Origin: Stella humosa
Lineage (GTDB): Bacteria; Pseudomonadota; Alphaproteobacteria; ATCC43930; Allostellaceae
Direction: 5' to 3'
Assembly: GCF_006738645.1 (NCBI RefSeq)
Contig: NZ_AP019700.1
Span: forward strand, 2,678,001-2,742,000
DNA: 64,000 bases
Shown here: piece after piece, positions 15,312 to 24,209 of the stretch
How the letters are laid out: every line of letters begins with the position of its first letter
How positions within the stretch are numbered: the stretch's first letter is position 1
Position numbers and translations under genes: made by a program
Notes under the pieces: model-generated
The model's input: only the letters and a program-made list of their open reading frames with translations
Told to the model about the DNA's origin: nothing
Database searches by the model: none

Positions 15312-16412
15312 TCAGCGGGCGGCGGGCGGCTCGGCGTAGAAGGCCTCGGCCCCCGGGTGGAAGGGGATGGTGACGCCCGCCCGCGCGGTCTGGAGCTGGA
15401 TGTTGCGGGCCTCGGGGTGACCGCTGTCGAAGAGGCGGCGGGCACTCGCATGCCACAAGGAGCGCGCGATCGCCTGCACCAGCGTATCGGGCAGCTCTGC
15501 ATCGACGACCCACAAGGCAGCGACGCTGACCGTCGGCGTCGCCGGCACGTCCTGGTAGGTCTGGGCCGGGATCATCGTGTCGATGAAGAAGGGCCCGGTG
15601 CTGCGCAGCAGGTCGGCCGGCGGCCCGACCACCGGTAGCAGGCGGATCGGCAGGCGGCGGGCCAGGTCCTCGATCGCCGAGACGGGGTAGCCGGCAATGA
15701 AGAAGAAGGCGTCGATGCTGCCGTCGCGCAGGGCATCGGCGGCAGCCCCCGTGCGCAGGAAGCGCGGCTCGATGTCCTTCTCCTGGACGCCGTGCGAGGC
15801 CAGCACAAGCACCGCGTCGACCCGCGTGCCGGAGAACTCTTCGCCGATCGAGACCCGCTTGCCCTTCAGCTCGTCGATGGATTCGATCCGCGAATCCTGC
15901 CGCACGACGACATGCACCGGCTCGCGGAAGAGGGAGGCGACGGCGCGTAGCGAGGTCATCGCCGGCTTGCCGTCGAACATGCCGGTGCCGGTATAGGCCC
16001 AGTGCGCGATGTCGGCCTGGCAGAGTGCGGATTCCAGCCGCTTGGCCAGCATCAGCGACAGGTTCTCGACCGAGCCCTGGGTCGACTGCGCGACCGCGAT
16101 CAGGCCCGGCACGCCGCAGCTTCCACCCTTGTCGCAGGGGCGCGAGCCGGGCGGGTTGCTGACGGCCGATCCCAGCAGCCGGCCGATCGGGAAATAGGTG
16201 CCGCCGGCGCCGCCGGTGCCGATGCGGAAGAAGCGCACCGGACCGGCGCGATCCACCTCCGGCGACTGCGCGAACAACTGGCGCGGCGCCAGGGCGCTTG
16301 CCAGCCCGCCACCCAGCGCGCCCAGGAAAGTCCGTCGGCCGATACCGTCCCATCCAGACCGGCCCCATCCAGACCGGCGCAGCGAGACCTTCTCGTCAGT
16401 CGGCGCGGTCAT
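15312..16412 (-). CDS. TAXI-family TRAP transporter substrate-binding protein
   Basis: 366-aa periplasmic binding protein of the TAXI type: the mature N terminus has FFRIGTGGAGGTYFPIG, the family signature, followed by the two-lobe binding fold. The start is ATG at 16412 (MTAPTDEKVSLRR); a longer frame to 16475 is unlikely. Residues ~26-50 look like a Tat signal (RRTFLGALGGG ... LFAQ). TAXI proteins normally work with a fused DctQM permease, but no permease gene is adjacent. The gene converges on tusA with a 7-nt gap. The substrate is unknown. Confidence 0.85.
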   Translation of the reverse strand: MTAPTDEKVSLRRSGWGRSGWDGIGRRTFLGALGGGLASALAPRQLFAQSPEVDRAGPVRFFRIGTGGAGGTYFPIGRLLGSAVSNPPGSRPCDKGGSCGVPGLIAVAQSTQGSVENLSLMLAKRLESALCQADIAHWAYTGTGMFDGKPAMTSLRAVASLFREPVHVVVRQDSRIESIDELKGKRVSIGEEFSGTRVDAVLVLASHGVQEKDIEPRFLRTGAAADALRDGSIDAFFFIAGYPVSAIEDLARRLPIRLLPVVGPPADLLRSTGPFFIDTMIPAQTYQDVPATPTVSVAALWVVDAELPDTLVQAIARSLWHASARRLFDSGHPEARNIQLQTARAGVTIPFHPGAEAFYAEPPAAR

Positions 16413-16528
16413 CGATGTCTTTTCATGTCGGTACTCGGCAAGGACGCGGACCGGATGGAGGCGCCAACGCCCCAACCAACGGATTGCAATCGAGCAATAT
16501 TCCCCAATTGCGGCGATTTGTTGAAGTC

Positions 16529-16560
16529 GCGGCGCGGACCTCGCGCGAAGTCCGCGCCGC
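16529..16560 (-). terminator. Hairpin after the thiolase gene
   Basis: GCGGCGCGGAC (16529-16539) and its perfect complement (16550-16560) flank a 10-nt loop, starting 15 nt after the thiolase stop codon. A further GAAG/CTTC pairing extends the stem. There is no strong U tract. Confidence 0.55.
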
Positions 16561-16574
16561 AGCTTCGGGCGGGT

Positions 16575-17780
16575 TCAGGCCCGCTCGATGACCATGGCGA
16601 TACCCTGGCCGACGCCGATGCACATGGTGCAGAGCGCGCGCTTGCCGCCCGTCTCGGCCAATTGATAGGCGGCGGTCGCCACCAGGCGGGCGCCGCTCAT
16701 GCCGAGCGGATGGCCGAGCGCAATGGCGCCGCCGTTCGGGTTGACCCGCGCATCGTCGTCGGCCAGGCCGAGTTGCCGGGTGACGGCCAGCGCCTGGGCC
16801 GCGAAAGCCTCGTTCAGCTCGATCACGTCGATGGCCGAGATGTCGAGGCCGAGCCGGTCGAGCACCTTGCGCGCGGCCGGCACCGGGCCGATGCCCATGA
16901 CCCGCGGCGCCACCCCAGCACTGCCGCCGGTGACGACGCGGGCCAGCGGCGTCAGGCCATGGCGGCGGATCGCTGCCTCGGAGGCGACGATGACCGCGGC
17001 CGCGCCGTCATTGACGCCGGACGCGTTGCCGGCTGTCACCGTGCCGCCGGCACGGAAGGGGGTCTTCAGCTTGCCCAGCGATTCGATGGTCGTGTCGCCG
17101 CGCGGATGCTCGTCCTGCTCGACGACGACCGCCGGACCCTTGCGCTGGGCGATGCTGACGCCGACGATCTCGCGTCCCAGGCGGCCCGACTGCTGGGCGG
17201 CCACGGCCTTCTGTTGGCTGCGAACGGCGAAGGCATCCTGGTCGGCGCGCGAGATCTGGAATTCCTCGGCCACGTTCTCCGCCGTCTCGGGCATGGAATC
17301 GATCCCGTACTGCGCCTTCATGAGCGGGTTCACGAAACGCCAGCCGATGGTGGTGTCGTAGATCTGGGCATCGCGCGAGAAGGCGCTGTCGGCCTTGCCC
17401 ATCACGAAGGGCGCGCGCGACATGCTCTCGACGCCGCCGGCCAGGACCAGTTCTGCATCGCCCGCGCGGATCGAGCGCGCGGCCATGGCGATCGCATCCA
17501 TGCCCGACCCGCACAGGCGGTTGATGGTGGCGCCGGGCACGTCGGTCGGCAGGCCGGCCAGCAGCGCCGACATGCGCGCGACGTTGCGATTATCCTCGCC
17601 CGCCTGGTTGGCACAGCCATAGATCACGTCGTCCAGCGCCTGCCAGTCGACGCCCGGATTGCGCGCGATCAAGGCGCGGATCGGCACGGCGCCCAGGTCG
17701 TCGGGACGCACGCTCGACAGCACGCCGCCGTAGCGGCCGATGGGGGTGCGCACGGCGTCGCAGATGAAGGCTTCGGTCAT
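16575..17780 (-). CDS. pcaF: 3-oxoadipyl-CoA thiolase (acetyl-CoA acyltransferase)
   Basis: 401-aa thiolase. It cleaves beta-ketoadipyl-CoA with CoA to succinyl-CoA and acetyl-CoA, the last step of the beta-ketoadipate pathway. The N terminus [19 protein letters not shown] and the stretch [20 protein letters not shown] are characteristic of PcaF/PaaJ rather than of general acetoacetyl-CoA thiolases. The catalytic Cys90 is in [10 protein letters not shown], the [10 protein letters not shown] histidine motif is present, and the second active-site Cys is in [10 protein letters not shown]. The start at 17780 is preferred over an upstream in-frame codon at 17822, because family members begin with this motif. 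No other pca gene is adjacent. It is divergent from the alcohol dehydrogenase. Confidence 0.85.
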   Translation of the reverse strand: MTEAFICDAVRTPIGRYGGVLSSVRPDDLGAVPIRALIARNPGVDWQALDDVIYGCANQAGEDNRNVARMSALLAGLPTDVPGATINRLCGSGMDAIAMAARSIRAGDAELVLAGGVESMSRAPFVMGKADSAFSRDAQIYDTTIGWRFVNPLMKAQYGIDSMPETAENVAEEFQISRADQDAFAVRSQQKAVAAQQSGRLGREIVGVSIAQRKGPAVVVEQDEHPRGDTTIESLGKLKTPFRAGGTVTAGNASGVNDGAAAVIVASEAAIRRHGLTPLARVVTGGSAGVAPRVMGIGPVPAARKVLDRLGLDISAIDVIELNEAFAAQALAVTRQLGLADDDARVNPNGGAIALGHPLGMSGARLVATAAYQLAETGGKRALCTMCIGVGQGIAMVIERA

Positions 17781-17998
17781 GGGGCTACTCCGGCCTGGTG
17801 GAACGAAAAGGATGGCTGGCAAACTATGCGCTCGGCCCCCCGATGCCTAGCCGCTGGCGGCGTGCCGCTGCCGCGCGGGAGTGGAATTTTCCCGGCGCGG
17901 AGCTTTGCTGTCGCGGCCATGATGTCGACCGGGTCCGGCACAAAAGCGGTGATGGAAAGCAAGTCTCCGCGCCGCTTTTCGCTTGACGAATATTTTGG

Positions 17999-18016
17999 TC
18001 GAATCGCTCGAATCGC
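17999..18016. repeat. Tandem 9-bp repeat upstream of alcohol dehydrogenase
   Basis: Two perfect head-to-tail copies of TCGAATCGC, 34 nt before the alcohol dehydrogenase start and just downstream of a TTGACG (17983-17988) that could be a -35 box. It may be a regulator site in the pcaF/ADH divergent region (17781-18049). The rest of that 269-bp gap shows only an imperfect GC-rich hairpin (17871-17900). Confidence 0.35.
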
Positions 18017-18049
18017 TTTATCGTCCACGACATGAAAGAGCCCAGGTAG

Positions 18050-19213
18050 ATGACTGTCGCACAGATCACGCAGCCGCGTTTGCTACAGGTTGGACCCGGG
18101 GCAGTAGGCGATGTCGCCACCGTACTCCGGCGCATCGGCGGGCGGCGCCCGCTCATCGTGACCGACGCCTACATGCTCTCCAGCGGCACCATTGATCGCG
18201 TGACCAAGCCGCTGGCGGAAGCCGGCATCTCTTTCGAGATCTTCTCCGACACCGTGCCCGATCCGACCACCACCGTGGTCGAGGCCGGCGCCGCCGTGCT
18301 GAAGGCCGGTGGCTATGACAGCATCGTGGCGCTGGGCGGCGGCAGCCCGATCGACACCGCCAAGGCGATGTCGGTGCTGGCCGCCAACGGCGGCGCGATG
18401 CGCGACTACAAGGTGCCGAACGACATCCCGAAGATGGGCGTGCCGCTGGTGGCGATTCCGACGACGGCCGGAACCGGCGCCGAGGTGACGCGCTTCACCG
18501 TCATCACCGATGTCGAGCATGACGAGAAGATGCTGATCGCCGGCCTGCCCTGCGTCCCCGCCGCGGCCCTCGTCGACTTCGAATTGACGATGACGATGCC
18601 GCGCCGGCTGACCGCGGACACCGGCATCGACAGCCTGACCCATGCCATCGAGGCCTATGTCAGCCGCCGCGCCAACCCGATGTCGGACATGTATGCGGTG
18701 CGGGCCATGGGCCTGATCGCGCGCAACATCCGACGCGCCTGCGCCGAGCCTGCCGACCGCGCCGCGCGCGAGGCGATGATGCTGGGCGCCACGCTGGGCG
18801 GGCTCGCCTTCACCAATTCGTCGGTCGCGCTCGTCCATGGCATGAGCCGGCCAATCGGGGCTTTCTTCCACGTGCCCCACGGGCTCTCGAACGCCATGCT
18901 GCTGCCCGCCGTCACGGCCTTCTCGGCCGGGTCGGCGCTTCCCCGCTATGCCGATTGCGCCAGAGCCATGGGTGCGGCCGGCACGGACGAGGGAGACCAG
19001 GCGGCGGTGGCGCGTCTCCTCGATGAGTTGCGGCGTCTCAACGAGGAGCTGGAGGTACCAACGCCGCAGTCCTACGGCATCGAGAAGGGGCGCTGGGATA
19101 CGCTGCTGCCGACGATGGCGCAGCAGGCGCTCGCCTCCGGTTCGCCCGGCAACAACCCGCGCGTTCCTACCGCCGAGGAGATCATGGGCCTGTATGCGCA
19201 GGCCTGGTCCTAG
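18050..19213 (+). CDS. Iron-containing (group III) alcohol dehydrogenase
   Basis: 387-aa NAD(P)-dependent alcohol dehydrogenase of the Fe-ADH family. Seen: the dinucleotide-binding GGGSPIDTAK motif near residue 100; AIPTTAGTGAEVT; and the metal-binding region with DTGIDSLTHAIEAY and HGMSRPIGAFFHVPHG, which supply the Asp and three His ligands. Such enzymes oxidise short-chain or diol-type alcohols or reduce aldehydes; the substrate cannot be told. ATG at 18050 directly follows a five-codon in-frame mini-ORF (18032-18049, MKEPR, stop TAG). It may be co-transcribed with the histone-like gene 28 nt downstream. Confidence 0.9.
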   Translation: MTVAQITQPRLLQVGPGAVGDVATVLRRIGGRRPLIVTDAYMLSSGTIDRVTKPLAEAGISFEIFSDTVPDPTTTVVEAGAAVLKAGGYDSIVALGGGSPIDTAKAMSVLAANGGAMRDYKVPNDIPKMGVPLVAIPTTAGTGAEVTRFTVITDVEHDEKMLIAGLPCVPAAALVDFELTMTMPRRLTADTGIDSLTHAIEAYVSRRANPMSDMYAVRAMGLIARNIRRACAEPADRAAREAMMLGATLGGLAFTNSSVALVHGMSRPIGAFFHVPHGLSNAMLLPAVTAFSAGSALPRYADCARAMGAAGTDEGDQAAVARLLDELRRLNEELEVPTPQSYGIEKGRWDTLLPTMAQQALASGSPGNNPRVPTAEEIMGLYAQAWS

Positions 19214-19241
19214 GAGATATCCGATCCAGGGAGACCAGATC

Positions 19242-19757
19242 ATGGCTGTGAAAGCGAAGAAGGTCACCGACAAGAAGGCCGAAAAGGCCGAAGCAAAGCC
19301 CGTCGAGAAGAAGGCAGCAGCACCCAAGGCAAAGGCCGCTCCCGCCATGAAGGCGACGCCGGTCAAGAAGTCGGCCGCGAAGGCACCGGCTGCCGCGCCG
19401 GCAGCAGCGGCCAAGGCTCCGGCGGCAAAGGCAGCACCGGCGGCGAAGAAGGCAGCAGCCCCCGCCAAGGCCGCCGCCCCGAAGGCAGCAGCAGACAAGG
19501 CTCCGGCCGCGAAGGCAGCCGCACCGGCCAAGCCGGCGGCCGCCAAGCCTGCGGCCAAGACGGCCGCCAAGCCCGCGGCCGCGACCAAGGCCGCCAAGCC
19601 GGCACCCGCCGCGAAGGCCGCCCCTGCGAAGAAGGCAGCGGCCCCGAAGGCAGCCGCCGCAAAGCCCGCTGCCGCGGCCAAGCCTGCGGCTGCGGCAAAG
19701 CCCGCTGCCAAGAAGGCCGCGCCGAAGAAGAAGGCCGCAGCCTCGCCGACTGCCTAG
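19242..19757 (+). CDS. Lys/Ala/Pro-rich histone H1-like protein
   Basis: 171-aa low-complexity basic protein composed almost wholly of Lys, Ala and Pro in irregular KAAAPAK-type units. It resembles the C-terminal tails of eukaryotic histone H1 and bacterial AlgP/HctB-like proteins, which bind DNA or polyanions non-specifically. There is no folded domain, Cys or Trp. ATG at 19242 has a clear GGGAG (19229-19233) at good spacing. It follows the alcohol dehydrogenase by 28 nt. A nucleoid-associated role is plausible, as is polyphosphate or PHA-granule binding. The product class is clear and the function is not. Confidence 0.75.
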   Translation: MAVKAKKVTDKKAEKAEAKPVEKKAAAPKAKAAPAMKATPVKKSAAKAPAAAPAAAAKAPAAKAAPAAKKAAAPAKAAAPKAAADKAPAAKAAAPAKPAAAKPAAKTAAKPAAATKAAKPAPAAKAAPAKKAAAPKAAAAKPAAAAKPAAAAKPAAKKAAPKKKAAASPTA

Positions 19758-19795
19758 AGCAGGCGTCCCTGCAAGGGCCGCGAACTCTTTCCACA

Positions 19796-19815
19796 CCGAC
19801 CGTGGCTCCGGTCGG
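19796..19815. terminator. Hairpin between convergent genes
   Basis: CCGACCG (19796-19802), 6-nt loop, CGGTCGG (19809-19815), lying between the histone-like gene and the convergent hydratase gene. A short GC stem without a U tract, possibly a bidirectional terminator. Confidence 0.4.
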
Positions 19816-19886
19816 CGCGATCTGCCCGGCCCCGATCGCCGGCGTCCCCCGGGATGCCGACGATTGGGGCCTTGTTTTGCCGGCCG

Positions 19887-20756
19887 TCAGTTGCCCTTGG
19901 CGACCAGCGCCATCGACACGCTGCGTGGGCCGCCGGGCAGGCCGGTATATTCCACCGTGATCGTCCGCCCGATCGCCGGCACGGCCGGCAGCAGGGGCGA
20001 GAAGGACCCCAGGCTGATGATGTCGCCGGCCTTCAACCGGCGGCCGTTCGCCTTCAAGTCCTGCACCAGCCAGCGCACGACATTGATCGGGTGATCGAGG
20101 ACGGCGGCACCCGTCGCCTCGGCCAGTTGTTTGCCGGTGTCATCCACCATCCGGATCTTCATCGCCGCCAGCGCTGCGGCAAAGGCCTCGGTCGCCTCGA
20201 CCGGGATGTCGGCGCCGACGACGCCCAGGCGGGCGGCGACGTTGATCGCCGTCAGGTTGCCGCCATCCAGCAGTTCGCCCGGCGCGTAGGCGAGGTCGGG
20301 CAGCTCGATGAACGGCACCACCGCCGACAGATTGCGCAGGACGTCCAGGTCCGACGCGGCGTCGTTGATCGCGCCGTCGCGCACCCGCACCAGCAGGTCC
20401 GCCTCCATCACCGGGATCGCGCCATAGGGCACGGCCACGCGCGCGCCATCGGCCAGAAGCATCTTCTCCAGCAGCACGCCGCGCACCGGATGGGGAACCT
20501 TGAAGCGGTCCTGCGTCGCCTTGCTGGTCAGCCCGACCTTGTAGCCGACCGGGGCGCCGAGGTCGGCCGACAGCGCGGCGACGATGGCGTCCTGGGCGCA
20601 CAGCCCGTCCGCCACCGACAGGCCTGGGCCGAAGCTGCGGGCCGGGGTCAGCGACTTGTAGTCGGCGACGAAGCGCCCGATCGCGGCTGCGTCCGGGCAG
20701 GCGGCATGGACGGAAGTAGCGGCCATGACGATGGCTGCGGCAATGGCGATGCGCAT
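19887..20756 (-). CDS. MhpD-family (2-keto-4-pentenoate) hydratase with signal peptide
   Basis: 289-aa protein of the fumarylacetoacetase-like/MhpD hydratase fold, whose members hydrate 2-hydroxypenta-2,4-dienoate-type acids or decarboxylate 4-oxalocrotonate. Seen: GYKVGLTSK, GVLLEKMLL, MEADLLVRV with an acidic metal-binding pair, and DHPINVVRWL. Unusually, the first ~20 residues (MRIAIAAAIVMAATSVHAAC) form a Sec signal with an Ala-x-Ala type cleavage site, so the mature enzyme should be periplasmic, unlike classical cytosolic hydratases. It is the last gene after livF (74-nt gap) in the ABC-transporter operon, which hints that the transported ligand or a precursor is its substrate. The start at 20756 is chosen because it yields the signal peptide. 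Confidence 0.8.
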   Translation of the reverse strand: MRIAIAAAIVMAATSVHAACPDAAAIGRFVADYKSLTPARSFGPGLSVADGLCAQDAIVAALSADLGAPVGYKVGLTSKATQDRFKVPHPVRGVLLEKMLLADGARVAVPYGAIPVMEADLLVRVRDGAINDAASDLDVLRNLSAVVPFIELPDLAYAPGELLDGGNLTAINVAARLGVVGADIPVEATEAFAAALAAMKIRMVDDTGKQLAEATGAAVLDHPINVVRWLVQDLKANGRRLKAGDIISLGSFSPLLPAVPAIGRTITVEYTGLPGGPRSVSMALVAKGN

Positions 20757-20830
20757 GGACTGGATCCTCCGGGTGCTTATGCTTGCTTGGCCACAGTATT
20801 CGCGCGGACGGCCGCCGGCGGCAACGCCCT

Positions 20831-21546
<716 letters not shown>

Positions 21547-21550
<4 letters not shown>

Positions 21551-22308
21551 GCCGCGTCGTCGCCCAGATAGGCCTGGCGCACCGCGGCATCGGCGCGCAC
21601 CGCGGCCGGCGTGCCACAGGCGATCACCCGGCCTTCGGCCAGCACGGTGATGCGGTCGGCCAGGGCGAAGACGGCATCCAGGTCATGCTCGACCAGGACA
21701 ATCGCCGGCCGGTCGTCGGCCCGTGCGCGCAGGTCGCCCAGCAGCGCCACCATCGCGCGGGATTCCTCCGGCCCGGTGCCCGCCGTGGGCTCGTCCAGCA
21801 GCAGCAGCCGCGGCCGGCCGGCCAGGGCCATCGCCAGTTCGAGCTGGCGCTGCTGGCCGTGGGCGAGATCGCCGGCCGCCCGTGCCTGCGCCCCTTCCAG
21901 CCCGACGCGCGCAAGCAGCGCGCGGGCATCGGCCAGCAGTGCCGCATCCCGCATCGCCGGGCGCCACAGGCCGAAGCCCTGGCCGCTTGCCGCCAGGACC
22001 GCCAGCATCGCGTTGCGCAGCACGCTCTGGTCGCGCACCACGGCGGTGATCTGGAATGCCCGGCCGATGCCGCGGCGGGCGCGGGCGGCGGCTGGCAGGC
22101 GGGTGACGTCATGACCGTCGAGCGCGATCGTGCCGGCATCCGGCCGGGTCTCGCCCGCCAGCATCGCCAGGAAGCTGCTCTTGCCGGCCCCGTTGGGCCC
22201 GATGACGGCGTGCGTCTCGCCCGGCAGCACTGCGAAATCGACCGCGTCGACGGCGACCAGGGCGCCGTAGCGCCGCGTCAGGCCGCGGACCGCCAGCAGC
22301 GGCGTCAC
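21547..22308 (-). CDS. livG: Branched-chain amino acid-type ABC transporter ATP-binding protein (LivG-like)
   Basis: 253-aa ATPase with Walker A GPNGAGKSS, Walker B LLLLDEPTAGTGPEES (the PTAG extension typical of LivG) and a His-switch EHD. The signature region reads LAHGQQRQLE, the usual LivG variant of LSGGQ. GTG at 22306-22308 is taken as start because it overlaps the livM stop (GTGA), gives the normal length and begins MTPLLAVRGLTRRYG. Part of a tightly packed livK-H-M-G-F operon. Confidence 0.92.
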
Positions 22309-23237
22309 GACCGCCCCCGAATGGCTGCCAGGAGCGTCGCGAGGCCGCGCCGCGGCAGGATCGCCATGGCGATCAGGATGGCGCCCAGGATCAGCCGCCA
22401 GTGCTGGGTCAGGCCGGCCAGCAGCTCCTCCAGCAGCAACAGGGCGGCGGCGCCTACGATCGCGCCATAGAGGGTGCCGATGCCACCCAGGATGACCATG
22501 ACCACCAGTTCGCCCGATACCTGCCAGTTCATGTAGGCCGGGCTGACGAAATCGGTCGTGTGGGCCAGCAGGCAGCCGGCGATGCTGGTCGCCATGCCCG
22601 ACAGGACATAGGCCAGCAGCCGGTGGCGACCGACCTCCAGCCCCATGGCCCGCATCCTCCGCTCGTTGGCGCGGGCGCCCAGCAGCACCAGGCCGAAGCG
22701 GGCGCCGACGAGCCGCCGGCCCAGCAGCAGCAGCAGGACGAGCCAGGCCAGCGCCACCCAGTAGAGCGTGCGGTCGTCGCCGAGGTCGAGCGGCCCCAGG
22801 CGGGCCGTGTCCCACAGCGTCAGCCCGTCGTCGCCGCCATAGCCCTTCAGCGACACCGCAAGGAAGAACAGCATCTGCGCGAAGGCCAGCGTGATCATGA
22901 TGAAGGCGACGCCGGCGGTACGCAGCGCCACCAGCCCCGTCAGCAGGGCAAAGAGGCCGCCGGCCGCAATCGCCGTCGCCCAGTGGACGGGCGCGGCCGT
23001 GACACCGTGGCTGGTCCAGATGCCGACCGCATAGGCGCCGATGCCGAGATAGGCGGCATGGCCCAGGCTGACCAGGCCGCCATAGCCCAGCACCAGGTCG
23101 AGCGCCATGGCAGCGATCGCGAAGACCAGGATGCGGGTGGCGAAGCCGACATAATAGCCCTGGCCGGCAAGGTCGGCCGCGAACGGCAGCAGGGCGGCTG
23201 CCGCCAGCAGGGCAGCCCAGGAGAGGAGGCGGACCAT
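22305..23237 (-). CDS. livM: Branched-chain amino acid-type ABC transporter permease (LivM-like)
   Basis: 310-aa inner-membrane permease with about nine hydrophobic segments and the LivM signature GYGGLVSLGHAAYLGIGAY near residue 52. It forms the membrane channel with the LivH-type permease encoded upstream. ATG at 23237 follows GGAGG; the stop overlaps the livG start. The gap to livH is 11 nt. Confidence 0.92.
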   Translation of the reverse strand: MVRLLSWAALLAAAALLPFAADLAGQGYYVGFATRILVFAIAAMALDLVLGYGGLVSLGHAAYLGIGAYAVGIWTSHGVTAAPVHWATAIAAGGLFALLTGLVALRTAGVAFIMITLAFAQMLFFLAVSLKGYGGDDGLTLWDTARLGPLDLGDDRTLYWVALAWLVLLLLLGRRLVGARFGLVLLGARANERRMRAMGLEVGRHRLLAYVLSGMATSIAGCLLAHTTDFVSPAYMNWQVSGELVVMVILGGIGTLYGAIVGAAALLLLEELLAGLTQHWRLILGAILIAMAILPRRGLATLLAAIRGRS

Positions 23238-23248
23238 CGGCCTTCGTG

Positions 23249-24172
23249 TCAGCCGGTGCGGGCGGCGAACAGGCCCTGGGGCCGGATGGCCAGCACGACC
23301 GCCATGGTGAGGTAGATCAGCATCGAGGCCAGCGCCGGGCCGACGGCATTGGCGGCCGAAGGCGCCAGCAGGTCGCGCAGCAGGGCCGGCAGGAAGGCCC
23401 GGCCGATGGTGTCGATGAAGCCGATCAGCAGGGCCGCCACGAAGGCGCCGCGGATGGAGCCGATGCCGCCCACGACGATCACCACCAGCGTCAGGATCAG
23501 CACCGGCTCGCCCATGCCGGGCTCGACCGACAGCACCGGCCCGGCCATCGCCCCGGCCAGCCCGGCCAGTGCGGCGCCCAGCGCGAAGACCAGGGTGTAG
23601 AGCCGGCCGATGTCGACCCCCAGGGCCGAGACCATCGTGCGGTTGCTGGCGCCCGCCCGGATCAGCATGCCCAGGCGCGTGCGGGCGATCAGCAGGTAGA
23701 GGGCGATCGCCACGGCGATGCCGGCGCCGATCACCGCCAGCCGGTAGGCGGGGTAGGGGGCGCCCGGGAGGATCTCGACCGTGTGCGACAGTGCGGCCGG
23801 CACGGTGAGGAAGAGGGCAGCCGGCCCCCAGATCATCCGCGCCAGCTCGTTGAAGACGAGGATGAAGCCGAAGGTCGCCAGTACCTGGTCGAGATGATCA
23901 CGGGCATAGAGCCGGCGCAGCACGGCGTACTCCATCGCCGCGCCCAGGACCGCGACGGCGGCCAACGCCGCACCCAAACCGGCCAGGAACGAGCCGGTCG
24001 CCCCGAAGGTGGCCGCCATGGCGTAGGCGCCCGCCATGTAGAGCGAGCCATGCGCCAGGTTGATCAGCCCCATGATGCCGAAGACGAGCGTCATGCCGGC
24101 CGCCATCAGGAACAGCATGACGCCAAGCTGCAACCCGTTCAGCGCCTGGGTCGCCAGCAGGATCGGGTCCAA
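23249..24172 (-). CDS. livH: Branched-chain amino acid-type ABC transporter permease (LivH-like)
   Basis: 307-aa inner-membrane permease with the LivH features NGLQLGVMLFLMAAGMTLVF at the N terminus and GIMGLINLAHGSLYMAGAY. The annotated start is TTG (24170-24172, MDPILLATQALNG), chosen because family members start at this point and TAGGGG lies upstream. It is 37 nt downstream of the binding-protein gene and acts with LivM, LivG and LivF. Confidence 0.92.
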   Translation of the reverse strand: MDPILLATQALNGLQLGVMLFLMAAGMTLVFGIMGLINLAHGSLYMAGAYAMAATFGATGSFLAGLGAALAAVAVLGAAMEYAVLRRLYARDHLDQVLATFGFILVFNELARMIWGPAALFLTVPAALSHTVEILPGAPYPAYRLAVIGAGIAVAIALYLLIARTRLGMLIRAGASNRTMVSALGVDIGRLYTLVFALGAALAGLAGAMAGPVLSVEPGMGEPVLILTLVVIVVGGIGSIRGAFVAALLIGFIDTIGRAFLPALLRDLLAPSAANAVGPALASMLIYLTMAVVLAIRPQGLFAARTG

Positions 24173-24209
24173 CGCCCCTACCGCCGTGGGTGGTCGAGCC
24201 GGTCCCGCC

